A stretch of DNA of 64,000 nt from Paenibacillus sp. DCT19 (GCF_003268635.1 NZ_CP029639.1:1685501-1749500), one strand, 5' to 3'; positions 55,558-64,000 are shown, counted from the first letter of the stretch. The notes: generated by a model not told the origin, from the sequence alone. Translations and numbers: made by a program.

Positions 55558-55881
55558 ATGAAGTACTTTTATGGGGTGTTAACACTGTTAGGAATAACAT
55601 TGCCCTACATGGAGTTTATTCCTTGGATTAGTGAGCACGGATTTAATATGACAATATTATTAAATGAAGCAACACAGAATCGAATTAGTGCATTTGCTTG
55701 GTTGGATGTAATAATTGCAGCAATTGTTTTGATTGGATTCATTTTATATGAAGGAAAGCGAATTGGCATAAAGCATAAGTGGATTCCGATCATTGGAACA
55801 TTAACAGTTGGGGTTTCATTTGGATTGCCATTATTTTTATTATTGCGTGAAATTCGAATGGATAAACTGAAAGAAAAGTAA
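55558..55881 (+). CDS. DUF2834 membrane protein
   Basis: 107 residues with three membrane segments (4-22, 48-66 and 78-98). The pattern YGVLTLLGITLPYMEFIPW and FAWLDVIIAAIVLIGFI is that of DUF2834. Function unknown. TTGAGGTGAGA precedes the ATG. Last cassette with an intact upstream site. Confidence 0.8.
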   Translation: MKYFYGVLTLLGITLPYMEFIPWISEHGFNMTILLNEATQNRISAFAWLDVIIAAIVLIGFILYEGKRIGIKHKWIPIIGTLTVGVSFGLPLFLLLREIRMDKLKEK

Positions 55882-55949
55882 ACTTAAATAGATATTCAGG
55901 TAACGAATTTAGTTGAAATCCCTCTAACAAAGTAATGGAGGTGTATAGA

Positions 55950-56438
55950 ATGAAAAAACTAATTGTAGTAAACGGAAGTATGGGCATAGGCAAGACAAGT
56001 ACTTGTAAATATCTTTACAAATCTTTAGATCGATCTGTATGGTTAGACGGAGATTGGTGTTGGATGATGAATCCCTGGACGGTAAACAAAGATACAATAG
56101 AAATGGTTGAGAACAATATTACCTATTTACTTAATAGTTATTTGGAAAATCCTTTATTTAATTATGTTATATTCAGTTGGGTTCTCCATAGGGAAGACAT
56201 TTTAAATGATTTACTTGAAAGGTTACATACTTCGGAGTACAAGCTATACAAGATAACTTTAACCTGTTCTGAGGAATCATTGAGAGATCGAATGCATTCC
56301 GACATGAGAAGCTTAGAACAAATAAATAATAGTATTAATAGATTACAGTTATATCAAAGGATGCAGTCAAATAAGATTGATACAAGCGATCTTGGAATTG
56401 AAGAGACGGTTGAAAAGATTATAAGAATAATAAGTTAA
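55950..56438 (+). CDS. P-loop nucleotide kinase-like protein
   Basis: 162 residues. Walker A GSMGIGKTS at residues 9-17; WLDGDWCWMMNPW, then TCSEESLRDRMHSD like the lid of AAA_33-type kinases. Substrate unknown; related chloramphenicol or shikimate-like kinases share the layout. ATG 55950, ten bases after GGAGG. Confidence 0.75.
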   Translation: MKKLIVVNGSMGIGKTSTCKYLYKSLDRSVWLDGDWCWMMNPWTVNKDTIEMVENNITYLLNSYLENPLFNYVIFSWVLHREDILNDLLERLHTSEYKLYKITLTCSEESLRDRMHSDMRSLEQINNSINRLQLYQRMQSNKIDTSDLGIEETVEKIIRIIS

Positions 56439-56475
56439 TTTTGAAATATAGCTGCCAAGAAAAAATGTGAAATAT

Positions 56476-56495
56476 ATCTAACATAATAATCAATC
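56476..56495 (+). repeat. Half attC-like site 19
   Basis: ATCTAACATAATAATCAATC matches the left core and spacer of complete sites, but no right half follows. Confidence 0.45.
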
Positions 56496-56519
56496 TACAA
56501 GAAGGTGGGGATTAACTAG

Positions 56520-57149
56520 ATGTCTATTCAACAATTTATAAATGAACATCTCTCTAACATAATCTTTGAACCACCATTCTATTACAATAATGATTTTAGT
56601 ATTCGGTTTGAACTGGGACCACCAAACAGCAATATTGATAATGACACATACTATAGTGTAGTTCAGGAGAGAATCCTGGCCTTATTTCTAGCAATATTTA
56701 AAGAGAAGCATCCGGTGTATATCGTCGGAATATCATATGAACCTATTGGAGATTTAGATGCTTATATTGAAGGGGAAATTGACCTTCTTCAATATTTTGC
56801 AGACCACACAATGAATAATTTTCTTAACAAAGAAGATTATGACGCTGAAACACTAGAGTTGACTGGACATTATAAATTTTACTCTCTTGAATGCAAACTG
56901 TCCGAGATAGACTATATTGATTTGTTAGGACTTATTGGAGGATTTACTCAGAAGAATAGTTACCTTAATTCAAGAATTTACTTCATAGATCCTCAATCCC
57001 AATTGGTTTTACACATTTATGATGATCGTGGTTTAGACATCGTCTCACCGACTAAGGAAGCCTTGCTTTACTTGTACAAGGAATTTAACGATTGGATTCT
57101 TGATTACGATCGAAAAGAGATAGATAAGATATTTAAGACTATTTCATAG
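56520..57149 (+). CDS. DUF3885-type protein
   Basis: 209 residues. The C-terminal QLVLHIYDDRGLDIVSPTKEALLYLYKEFNDWILDYDR is the DUF3885 signature. N-terminal half with YSVVQERILALFLAIF. Function unknown. GAAGGTGGGG precedes the ATG. Confidence 0.75.
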   Translation: MSIQQFINEHLSNIIFEPPFYYNNDFSIRFELGPPNSNIDNDTYYSVVQERILALFLAIFKEKHPVYIVGISYEPIGDLDAYIEGEIDLLQYFADHTMNNFLNKEDYDAETLELTGHYKFYSLECKLSEIDYIDLLGLIGGFTQKNSYLNSRIYFIDPQSQLVLHIYDDRGLDIVSPTKEALLYLYKEFNDWILDYDRKEIDKIFKTIS

Positions 57150-57209
57150 AAATCAATTGTCCCGAACGTAGACAAAAGCACGGGGATTTTGAGGAGAGGA
57201 GGCGGAAAT

Positions 57210-57680
57210 GTGATTGGTCCGATATTCTTAAGAGGTGAATTAATTCATCAGTTTAAAGAGCACCTCACCAACACTGAATACCATCGTGTAATACATAACG
57301 GTGTAGCCGATACAAATAGTACAACTGAAAGATTCGAATTGGAAAAACTAAATGATACATTCGATACATTTATTAACTCAGACTATCCTATTATTTGTAA
57401 GTCAGGCAGCAAGAGTACAATTCCATTCTGGGATTACCACTTTGCAATCAACCGTTCCAAATACGACAAAGAGGTTATTGTAACTGAACTTTTGGTTCGA
57501 GAACCTAATGATCAGAACGTAACAAATGCAGTTTTAATGGCTTTCTATATGTTAATTAATGAGAAGTACAAGTATGAAAGATTAGTAGTGCCAATAAGAA
57601 TGAATGACATCGTTGGATATGAAGAAATAGGGATACAATCTCACAAAGATGGAAGCGTTCTATTTAGAAAATACGCGTGA
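57210..57680 (+). CDS. Hypothetical protein
   Basis: 156 residues, no recognised family. GTG 57210 is seven bases after GAGGAGAGGAGG. The segment DKEVIVTELLVREPNDQNVTNAVLMAFY is predicted beta-alpha. No attC-like site separates it from its neighbours. Confidence 0.6.
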   Translation: MIGPIFLRGELIHQFKEHLTNTEYHRVIHNGVADTNSTTERFELEKLNDTFDTFINSDYPIICKSGSKSTIPFWDYHFAINRSKYDKEVIVTELLVREPNDQNVTNAVLMAFYMLINEKYKYERLVVPIRMNDIVGYEEIGIQSHKDGSVLFRKYA

Positions 57681-57802
57681 GTCATTGCTATTCCGTTATT
57701 CTATAAAATTCCAAGTTATAATTTTAATAATTATAACAACTGGAGTGATTGGGACAAAGAAGCATTGAAATTTTATTTGAATAATATTGAGCATGATATT
57801 CC
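57680..57802 (+). pseudogene. APH gene remnant with internal deletion
   Basis: GTCATTGCTATTCCGTTATTCTA.AAATTCC matches 55001-55028, and AGTTATAATTTTAATAATTATAAC to GAGCATGATATTCC matches 55196-55284 almost exactly. The 165 bp between are missing. It is a leftover of a second APH copy. Confidence 0.85.
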
Positions 57803-57832
57803 GAAGAAAAACGTTGTTGGGGGTTGAATCCA

Positions 57833-58612
57833 TTGAAGTATTCAACTGTAGTTCTTGACTTGGACGGAACATTATTGAATTCAAATAAAGAAGTATCCAA
57901 GAGAAATTTAGATGCTGTCTTATCTTGTTATCTGAAAGGAATGAGAATAATATTCGCAACAGCTCGACCGCCCAGAGCTGTTAATTGGTTTCTTCCTCAA
58001 GAATTATTGGATATCGGGGCTTTTGTATATTACAACGGAGCTCAAGTGATTTGTAAAGAAACTAAGATAGAAATTAATGAATCAATCCCTGCTAATGTAA
58101 CCACAGAAATTCTTGATTACTGTTTGAAGTGTAACCCCGAGATTGAGCTGACGATGGAAGTGAAAGATGAGTGGTTTAGTTTAAGAGAGCTTGATTATAT
58201 TACCTCAATGAACACACGATCTAACCCTATAGTAAAACCCTTAAATGAATTAAAGCAATATGATGCTACGAAAATACTCCTTTCCGGCAATAATGACACT
58301 TCTGGATTATTAAAAAAATTCGAAGGTAAAGTGAATATACTAATTACGGATAATAATCAATTAATACAAATCATGCCTCTTCTGGCTTCTAAGGAGCTGG
58401 CGATTACTAAACTCTGTGAATTGTATCATGTAGAATTGGATTCCGTTATTGTATTTGGCGATGACCATAATGACGTAGGCCTCTTTAAAAAGGCTGGATA
58501 CGCTATTGCTATGGGGAATGCAATAAGGGAATTGAAGGAAATTGCTGATGAAATAACCGCTGATAATGATGAGAACGGTGTAGCTATAGGTTTAGAAAGA
58601 TTTTGTGGGTAA
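57833..58612 (+). CDS. HAD-superfamily Cof-type phosphatase
   Basis: About 259 residues. Motif I VVLDLDGTLLNSNKEVS, motif II IFATARPP, and motif III/IV VIVFGDDHNDVGLFKKAGYAIAMGNA are intact, with the large C2b cap between. It dephosphorylates sugar phosphates or cofactors. Start TTG 57833, nine bases after GTTGGGGG; TTG 57824 is too close. Confidence 0.88.
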   Translation: MKYSTVVLDLDGTLLNSNKEVSKRNLDAVLSCYLKGMRIIFATARPPRAVNWFLPQELLDIGAFVYYNGAQVICKETKIEINESIPANVTTEILDYCLKCNPEIELTMEVKDEWFSLRELDYITSMNTRSNPIVKPLNELKQYDATKILLSGNNDTSGLLKKFEGKVNILITDNNQLIQIMPLLASKELAITKLCELYHVELDSVIVFGDDHNDVGLFKKAGYAIAMGNAIRELKEIADEITADNDENGVAIGLERFCG

Positions 58613-58695
58613 CTTAGGCTGTTTGAACGTCAGGATGGCGCGAAGAGTTTTGGATAATCTTCATAAACACTTATTTTTTGGGGGGCATCTCAAGC

Positions 58696-59220
58696 ATGAG
58701 TAAAAAAACAATAATTATTGAAGATTACAACAATGCATGGCCTGAGATGTTTTCTAATCTGAAATCCATTATAGAACATAGACTCGGGGATCTCCTACTT
58801 CAAATCGAGCACGTGGGTAGTACCGCAGTACCAGGATTAGCGGCAAAACCTATTATAGATATTGATGTAGTGATTGATTCAATGGACTTACTTCCAGACG
58901 TCATTCAGGGATTAGAAAGTTTAGGTTACCATCATGAAGGGAATCTGGGTGTTGAGAGCAGAGAAGCTTTTGCAAGAAAAGATGCAAGTGTTCCCTATAG
59001 TATATTGAAAGTACAGAAACCTGAACATCACTTATATGTTTGTAATAAAGAGAGCAAAGAGTTATTAAGACATATATCCTTCAGAGAAGCATTAATTAAC
59101 AATCCTGAATTTGTAGTCGAATATGCCAATCTAAAGAAAGATCTAGCTAATAGTTATAGTGAAAATCGACAGGCTTACACGGACGGGAAGACCGAATTTG
59201 TAAATAAAGTACTGATGTGA
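58696..59220 (+). CDS. GrpB family protein (UPF0157)
   Basis: 174 residues. IEHVGSTAVPGLAAKPIIDIDVVI is the family signature; HHLYVC and LRHISFREAL follow. It has a nucleotidyltransferase-like fold with unknown role. ATG 58696 follows GGGGGGC. Confidence 0.88.
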   Translation: MSKKTIIIEDYNNAWPEMFSNLKSIIEHRLGDLLLQIEHVGSTAVPGLAAKPIIDIDVVIDSMDLLPDVIQGLESLGYHHEGNLGVESREAFARKDASVPYSILKVQKPEHHLYVCNKESKELLRHISFREALINNPEFVVEYANLKKDLANSYSENRQAYTDGKTEFVNKVLM

Positions 59221-59264
59221 AATCACAGTAAATCTATATATCAGAGCGTCTCAAGGAGGTCTAT

Positions 59265-59825
59265 ATGAAAACGACAGTTTACATGGTTAGGCATGCGGAA
59301 TCACCATATGATGAAGGAAATGAAAGAACTAGAGGTCTTACTGCAAAGGGCAGAGCCGATGTTGAAAAAATAACGAAGTTACTTAGTGATGAAGGAATAG
59401 ATATCATACTTTCAAGTCCATATCGCCGGGCGGTATTGAGTGTTGAAGGATTAGCGCAGCACTTAAACTTAGAGATAGAAACATTTGAAGATCTAAGGGA
59501 ACGTCACTTTTCATCAGATGAAGTTATTGATTTAATGTCTAATATTAGAAACAACTTCTACAATGTTGAATATGCCTTACCAGGTGGCGAATCTAACGCG
59601 GATTGCCAGAATAGGTCAATCACAGTGCTCAAAACCATATTAACAGAACATAAGGGAAAGAAAATTGCGATTGGAACACATGGTCTTGTAATGACTTTGA
59701 TGATGAATCATTTTGATTCAGATTATGGCTTAGCTTTCTTAGATCAATTAAAGAAACCGGATATCTATAAAATGCAATTTGAAGACCTGGAATTGAAAGA
59801 AGTAACGAGACTGTGGAATGAATAG
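59265..59825 (+). CDS. Histidine phosphatase family protein
   Basis: 186 residues. The RHG motif reads VYMVRHAESPYDE with catalytic His; LSSPYRRAVLSVEGLA, LRERHF and IGTHGLVMTLMM hold the other active-site residues. Substrate unknown. AAGGAGG precedes the ATG. Confidence 0.88.
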   Translation: MKTTVYMVRHAESPYDEGNERTRGLTAKGRADVEKITKLLSDEGIDIILSSPYRRAVLSVEGLAQHLNLEIETFEDLRERHFSSDEVIDLMSNIRNNFYNVEYALPGGESNADCQNRSITVLKTILTEHKGKKIAIGTHGLVMTLMMNHFDSDYGLAFLDQLKKPDIYKMQFEDLELKEVTRLWNE

Positions 59826-59973
59826 ATATATTTAAGCTTATTTTGTTTTTATCAGGTCGCATTTCCGATGGAGAACTGATCAGTAGTAATGAAGAAAGAG
59901 TTAGAGTATCTAGATAAACGCAAAGAGCTCAGGATGAAGGCAATTCAAATTAAAGCGAAGATAGGTGCATTAC

Positions 59974-60339
59974 ATGGCGGTGAGTAGAAAACTACGACGA
60001 AAAATAGTTCGTCTTGATAGAGTGTTTTATTGGTATGTGGCTCCAGACTACGATGATGCTGGGGTTTACAAGCTTCACATTTTATCTGAAGATAAAAAAT
60101 TTATCGTTGCCTATGAACTAAAGCAAGCAGATAAACCGAATTGGAGACCTATGTTGGTCGTAATGAGTAAGGAATTTGAGGGGTTAAGTGGTGATTATAC
60201 GGGATATAGAAGGGTTTTGACACCGATTTGGCAAGATAATTTGATAACCCCAAAACTAGTAGGCGAGATTATTGATTGGTGTTATTCAAAAGAGAAAGAT
60301 CTAATCTTAGTAAATTGGATGGGAGAAATACTTACCTAA
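59974..60339 (+). CDS. Hypothetical protein
   Basis: 121 residues. KLRRKIVRLDRVFYWYVAPDYDDAG starts a basic then beta-rich fold; not recognised. A 32-codon frame from 59889 ends over this start (stop at 59985) and reads as a charged helix; it may be a small coupled gene. GTG 59965 is an alternative start. Confidence 0.6.
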   Translation: MAVSRKLRRKIVRLDRVFYWYVAPDYDDAGVYKLHILSEDKKFIVAYELKQADKPNWRPMLVVMSKEFEGLSGDYTGYRRVLTPIWQDNLITPKLVGEIIDWCYSKEKDLILVNWMGEILT

Positions 60340-60365
60340 ATTAATGAAGAGAAGAGGATTATTTG

Positions 60366-60866
60366 ATGAGCTATAAATCCATTTTGATAGATCAATTAAC
60401 GGCATGTTATAACGATAAGAGTTGGTTCATTCCTCTTGCGGAAATCCTGGATGATCTAGCAGCAGAAGAAGCAGTCATTAAGAATGACAATGAACAAAGC
60501 ATATGGTCGATAGTGAATCATCTTATTTTTTGGAATGAAAAATGGCTTGAGCGATTTAAGGCTGGAGAATTTAGATTAGAGCATAATATTGATAATGATG
60601 AGACATTTGCTGTGGTACAAGATCAATTGAATGAGATTGGCTGGACAGAAACATTGAATAGACTTGAGAATGTGTTTGTTAGTTGGAGAGTTGTCTTAGA
60701 AGAAACAGAAGAATCAAAGCTCACCAAACAACTTCCAGAATATTTCGATGCTCCTTGGTGGGGTGTGGTGTCTAATTTGAGTATTCATAATGCATATCAT
60801 GTCGGACAGATCATGTTGTTAAAGAAACAAATTCGAGTTGAGAGCATGCTAGGTTTAGATACTTAG
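60366..60866 (+). CDS. DinB family protein
   Basis: 166 residues of the DinB fold: IWSIVNHLIFWNEKWLERF carries the first metal histidine and SIHNAYHVGQIMLLKKQ the other two. Substrate unknown. Start ATG 60366, after GAGGATT. Confidence 0.85.
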   Translation: MSYKSILIDQLTACYNDKSWFIPLAEILDDLAAEEAVIKNDNEQSIWSIVNHLIFWNEKWLERFKAGEFRLEHNIDNDETFAVVQDQLNEIGWTETLNRLENVFVSWRVVLEETEESKLTKQLPEYFDAPWWGVVSNLSIHNAYHVGQIMLLKKQIRVESMLGLDT

Positions 60867-61694
60867 CATTTCAGTGGGAAGAGAAGGATCGCTTAAACAT
60901 GATTCATGTTTAGTTTGCTAAAGCATCGTATGAACTTACGGCATTTTCTTTGGCTACACGAAGTAATTCACGTTTAACTCTTAGAGGATAATCCCATAGA
61001 TTTTAAAACGGAATTGTTTAGCACTCACTTAAAGAACCATTGTACCTCATAGTAGAATGGTTCTTATTTGCGTTTAAATTGTTTTAATACTCGCTAGTAT
61101 TGTGGTTCTTTAGAGGGAACACCGGTGTTAATGATTTGTAAATAACATTGGGAGTTATATAGTTTCTTCTAGTAGTTAACAGATAAGAGCGGTTGCTAAT
61201 AAGGTAAATTCTCTTCTGTGGGTAACATAAATGCAGCATAATTGCCATAATAAATATCCCATTCAAACATAGTTGTTGTAAAAATGTCACATTTTATTAC
61301 AAATATTGTTTTAATACACTAAAAAATATTGCACAAATAAAATAATTGGTATATTATCGCATTAAGGAATTGAAATAAATGTCACAATTTGATTATTATT
61401 CAAAATTTAAGTGAATCAACACGAATGATTTTCATTTGGGTAAATAATAATTTATTTACTATTTCATCCTCAATCTACGCTTTTTATATTTGTATAACCG
61501 ATAATTTGGTTTTGATTTTGTATATGTCGTATCAGATATGGTGATCAACTTTTAATTTGATGTTAATGATTTAATATTTTTAGTAAGTTTTGTTTTGGGT
61601 GATAGAGTGATTAATTTCACCATTACCATATATAGCAACAAAGAAGTTATTTTACTTAAGTTTAAAAATCTAAATAAGAAGGGAGGGTAAATCT
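60867..61694. other. Long AT-rich intergenic region before the lanthipeptide gene
   Basis: 828 bp without a supportable gene. It holds a terminator-like AAGAACCATT/AATGGTTCTT hairpin (61033-61065). Several TGAT/TTGAT elements near 61385 and 61557 could be regulator sites, but no clear paired box was found. Confidence 0.6.
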
Positions 61695-61868
61695 ATGAAT
61701 AAAGATTTCGATTTGAATCTTAAGATTGCAAAGGGTAAAGACGATAGTGTCCAACCTCAAATTACAAGTGTTGCATACTGCACGCCAGGATGTAACACAG
61801 GTAGCACATGTGGATCCAGTGAATGTGGTTTGACAAGACAATGCACAAATACATGGTTATGCGCTTAA
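61695..61868 (+). CDS. Class I lanthipeptide precursor (LanA)
   Basis: 57 residues, too short for usual ORF cut-offs. The leader (1-22) has FDLNL, the class I LanB/LanC recognition box, and ends in PQ, a typical NisP/SpaP-type cleavage site. The core ITSVAYCTPGCNTGSTCGSS continues to 57 with Cys at 29, 33, 39, 44, 50 and 56. CTPGC forms the nisin/epidermin-like ring B. Eleven Ser/Thr can be dehydrated. AAGGGAGGG lies eight bases before ATG. The product is probably a secreted lipid II-binding antibiotic. Confidence 0.93.
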   Translation: MNKDFDLNLKIAKGKDDSVQPQITSVAYCTPGCNTGSTCGSSECGLTRQCTNTWLCA

Positions 61869-61875
61869 ATAATGT

Positions 61876-61917
61876 AAACGTTCATGCATTTAAGCAAACG
61901 CTTAAATGCATGGCGTT
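61876..61917 (+). terminator. Hairpin between lanA and lanB
   Basis: AAACGTTCATGCATTTAAGC pairs with GCTTAAATGCATGGCGTTT around an AAAC loop, one bulge, followed by a T-rich stretch. Such partial terminators keep precursor transcripts in excess of the enzymes. Confidence 0.75.
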
Positions 61918-62032
61918 TATGTTTTGAAGACAATCATTATTGTCATACGCTAACTTGTACCAGTTGTTTTGATAGTTTAATTAAAATAGCAGTATTGTTG
62001 ATGGTAGATATTTTTTTTCTATATTTTTGCGA

Positions 62033-62328
62033 ATGGACACAAAAAAATACCGGTCTTACATACGTGTTGACCAAGATGGAATCGTGACCCTAATGCATTA
62101 CCAGTATTGAAGGTAATCCTGATTCAAATCTTATGGTTTGAACGTTCGTTTTTTTCGGTGGTCGGGCGTATCCCGGCTTTTTTTGTAGGAGAACATTACA
62201 TTAAATTTACTTTTCGTCATCATATGTATGTGAATTTCGCAAAGCACGGGTGGCATGCACTAATCGAATCCAAGGCTGGAACAGATACTAAGCATCTATA
62301 TCAATTTAGAGCAGTAATATTTGACTGA
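62033..62328 (+). pseudogene. Decayed gene between lanA and lanB
   Basis: Three frames read as one protein: DTKKYRSYIRVDQDGIVTLMHYQY, then EGNPDSNLMV, then ERSFFSVVGRIPAFFVGEHYIKF through ALIESKAGTDTKHLYQFRAVIFD to the stop at 62328. Single-base shifts lie near 62110 and 62139. The family is not recognised. No intact gene occupies 61869-62539; a 33-codon frame at 62364-62465 is of unknown value. Confidence 0.55.
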
Positions 62329-62539
62329 GATCTTTCGCGGTCTCGAAGGCTTTGTTCTATTATATGGGGGACGCTTCAGAGAAACTTTCTCATTTTGGTG
62401 ATCTCTTGGAACCGTATATAAGAGCAAGTAGAATCACTCCGAGAACTACTAACGAGAATGTTTGAATAAGTTCATTTCACATTTTCAGGTGATAGATAAT
62501 TCACATGCAAAAGTAAATTGAGGAAGGTGTATGTAAATT

Positions 62540-64000
62540 ATGAAACATTTATTTGAAGATATAGGATCTTTTATGGTGAGGGTTCCAAGTCTACCGATTA
62601 ATTTGTTGGTAGATAACATTAACAATTTAGACAATAAAAAAAATACTTTACCATTGTCTGATTATCCATATTACAAAAAACAATTTGATGAAGCTATATT
62701 AGTAGCAAGTCATGATTTATATGAGTTTATGCAACAATATGAAAAAGGGGGTGAAGTGCGAGATACAAATTATTTACTGAATTCTTTATATAAATATTTC
62801 AGTAGAAACTGTTCCAGGTGTACTCCGTTTGGTTTGTTTTCTACTGTTGCATTCGGAAATATTAATTCTGAGGAAACTCGATTCCAACTAAGTGGAACAG
62901 AAATACAACGAGAACCTTTAGTAGATTCGAATTGGTTATATGAAGTGGTTTTTATGTATGAATCTAGATATTTAAAAGAACTTAGATATACGCCGAATGA
63001 AAGTGTTGCTATTCACAGAAACAAAGCAATTCTATTTGGTTGTACAAAAAACAAAGATGAGGAAAAAATCAATAAAAAAACTGTAAATTATACCAAAGCA
63101 CTTGATATTATTTTTAAAATATCAAATGACTACTTAAGTTATTTTGAAATTGTAGAAAAACTTGAAGAGGCATATCCTAGCATGGATAAGTCTATTTTAC
63201 ATGAATATGTTCAATCTTTAATAAACGAAGAATACTTAATTTCTGATCTTCGTCCACCGTTAACAGTAATAAACCAATTAGATTATTTTATTGCGAGGCT
63301 TAGGCAATATGACATAAACGTAGACACTTTAATTGCTATACAAGAGCAAATTGCAGATTATGCTGATGTAGAAAAAAGTGATAAGATAAGCTGCTTAACG
63401 AATATTTTTAATAGTATGAAAGAAGTGCACTATTCAAAAAACTATTTAACTGTTGATTCTTCTTTTGAATATAAAGAAAATAATTTAAGTAAAAATGATA
63501 TCAAGAAAATAAATGAGATTATTAATATATTTATACAGTTTAATATCAATGAATCCTTTGATAAATTAGACGAGTATAAAAATAAGTTTATAGAAAAGTA
63601 TGGTCTATCTATGTGCGTTCCGCTAACTGAACTGGTGGATCAGGATTTGGGATTAGGTTTTCCTTCTATTCACAATAAAAGTATGAATAACTTAGGAGAA
63701 TACACTAATCCATGGGTTAGATTCTTCGAAAGGAAGTATGTAGAATCTATCAGATTCAACCAAGAAATTGAGATAAAAGACGTAGAAATAAAGAAACTTA
63801 TGTCTGAAGATTTGGATGAAGAATTGTTGCCAAAATCTATGGAGATTTATTTTAATTATACTAAAGAAAATGGAAACGATGTATTTCATCTAAGTAATAT
63901 CTTTGGTTCTACTTTTGCAGGGAAATCATTCGGGAGATTTTCCCATTTAATGAAAAAACCAAATGAGTTTTATGAAAAAATCAATGCAGTATATGATTCC
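62540..64000 (+). CDS. LanB lanthipeptide dehydratase, N-terminal part
   Basis: The frame is open from ATG 62540 to the window end (487 codons). MVRVPSLPINLL, YKYFSRNCSRCTPFGLFSTVAFG (residues about 85-105), REPLVDSNWLYEV and SDLRPPLTV are LanB N-terminal glutamylation-domain features. The enzyme uses glutamyl-tRNA to dehydrate Ser/Thr in the LanA core. The remainder, and LanC, LanT and protease genes, should lie beyond the window. AAGGTG site precedes the start. Confidence 0.93.
   Translation, partial: MKHLFEDIGSFMVRVPSLPINLLVDNINNLDNKKNTLPLSDYPYYKKQFDEAILVASHDLYEFMQQYEKGGEVRDTNYLLNSLYKYFSRNCSRCTPFGLFSTVAFGNINSEETRFQLSGTEIQREPLVDSNWLYEVVFMYESRYLKELRYTPNESVAIHRNKAILFGCTKNKDEEKINKKTVNYTKALDIIFKISNDYLSYFEIVEKLEEAYPSMDKSILHEYVQSLINEEYLISDLRPPLTVINQLDYFIARLRQYDINVDTLIAIQEQIADYADVEKSDKISCLTNIFNSMKEVHYSKNYLTVDSSFEYKENNLSKNDIKKINEIINIFIQFNINESFDKLDEYKNKFIEKYGLSMCVPLTELVDQDLGLGFPSIHNKSMNNLGEYTNPWVRFFERKYVESIRFNQEIEIKDVEIKKLMSEDLDEELLPKSMEIYFNYTKENGNDVFHLSNIFGSTFAGKSFGRFSHLMKKPNEFYEKINAVYDS

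Larger units (their letters stand above)
39349..56482 (+). mobile_element. Integron-like gene cassette array with its recombinase
   Basis: The recombinase is followed by a dyad site and then by units of one (sometimes two) short ORF plus an attC-like site. I find 15 complete sites, one degenerate site and two half sites up to 56482. Nearly all ORFs are + strand. The DNA is AT-rich with products unlike the host neighbours, as expected of captured genes. An identical duplicated unit with ends exactly at GTTA shows site-specific movement. No transposase or plasmid gene is present. Confidence 0.85.

Noticed and set aside
61550..61575. SpaR/NisR-type box before lanA
   Set aside because: TTGAT and TGATT occur but not as properly spaced direct repeats; too weak to call.

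Overview
The window looks like chromosomal DNA of a Paenibacillus-type Firmicute. The evidence is strong AGGAGG-like ribosome sites, frequent TTG/GTG starts, sigma-A promoters, and a gene set typical of that group: ammonium transporter, VanRS-like two-component system, DUF4179 anti-sigma gene, speD, RluA, YpsA, RecQ, a radical SAM protein with a DUF4080-like tail, and a lanthipeptide cluster. The genus is an inference; no rRNA or tRNA gene is visible.

Layout. 1-12 kb: metabolic and cell-envelope genes (Amt, YwqG, DinB, a VanRS-like pair, a kinase-less sensor paralogue, a class A penicillin-binding protein, a split ThrE exporter). 12-21 kb: an ECF sigma/DUF4179 pair, ankyrin protein, GNAT-Nudix fusion, an isolated flgB, speD, YpsA and RluA. 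21.8-28.1 kb: a glycan cluster with glycosyltransferases, a CapD/PseB-type dehydratase, a nucleotide-sugar dehydrogenase and a methyltransferase. 28-39 kb: AraC regulator, two-subunit ABC exporter, RecQ, hexanucleotide microsatellites and the radical SAM protein.

39.3-56.5 kb is the outstanding region. A 371-residue tyrosine recombinase is followed by a candidate primary site and a train of small, same-orientation genes separated by about 15 complete attC-like imperfect palindromes, each opening with YTAAC..ATTCACG and closing with CGTGAAT..ACAGGAACGTTA. One 558-bp gene+site unit occurs twice, identical and bounded exactly at GTTA. This is the organisation of an integron, but the recombinase lacks the IntI-specific insertion, carries an extra HARP-like N-terminal segment and is transcribed toward the cassettes. 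Cassette products include a CdiI-type immunity protein, a cyclase-like protein, an XRE/antisense pair, nucleotidyltransferases, an aminoglycoside adenylyltransferase-like enzyme, an APH-like kinase, P-loop kinases and many unknowns. Toward 56-61 kb the sites decay while small accessory genes continue (HAD phosphatase, GrpB, histidine phosphatase, DinB).

61.7-64 kb starts a class I lanthipeptide cluster: a 57-residue precursor, an attenuator-like hairpin, a decayed gene and the 5' part of a LanB dehydratase that runs off the window.

A caution on quality: at least eight breaks in otherwise normal genes between 4 and 33 kb are each repaired by adding one G on the + strand, mostly in G runs. This looks more like systematic sequence error than true pseudogenes.
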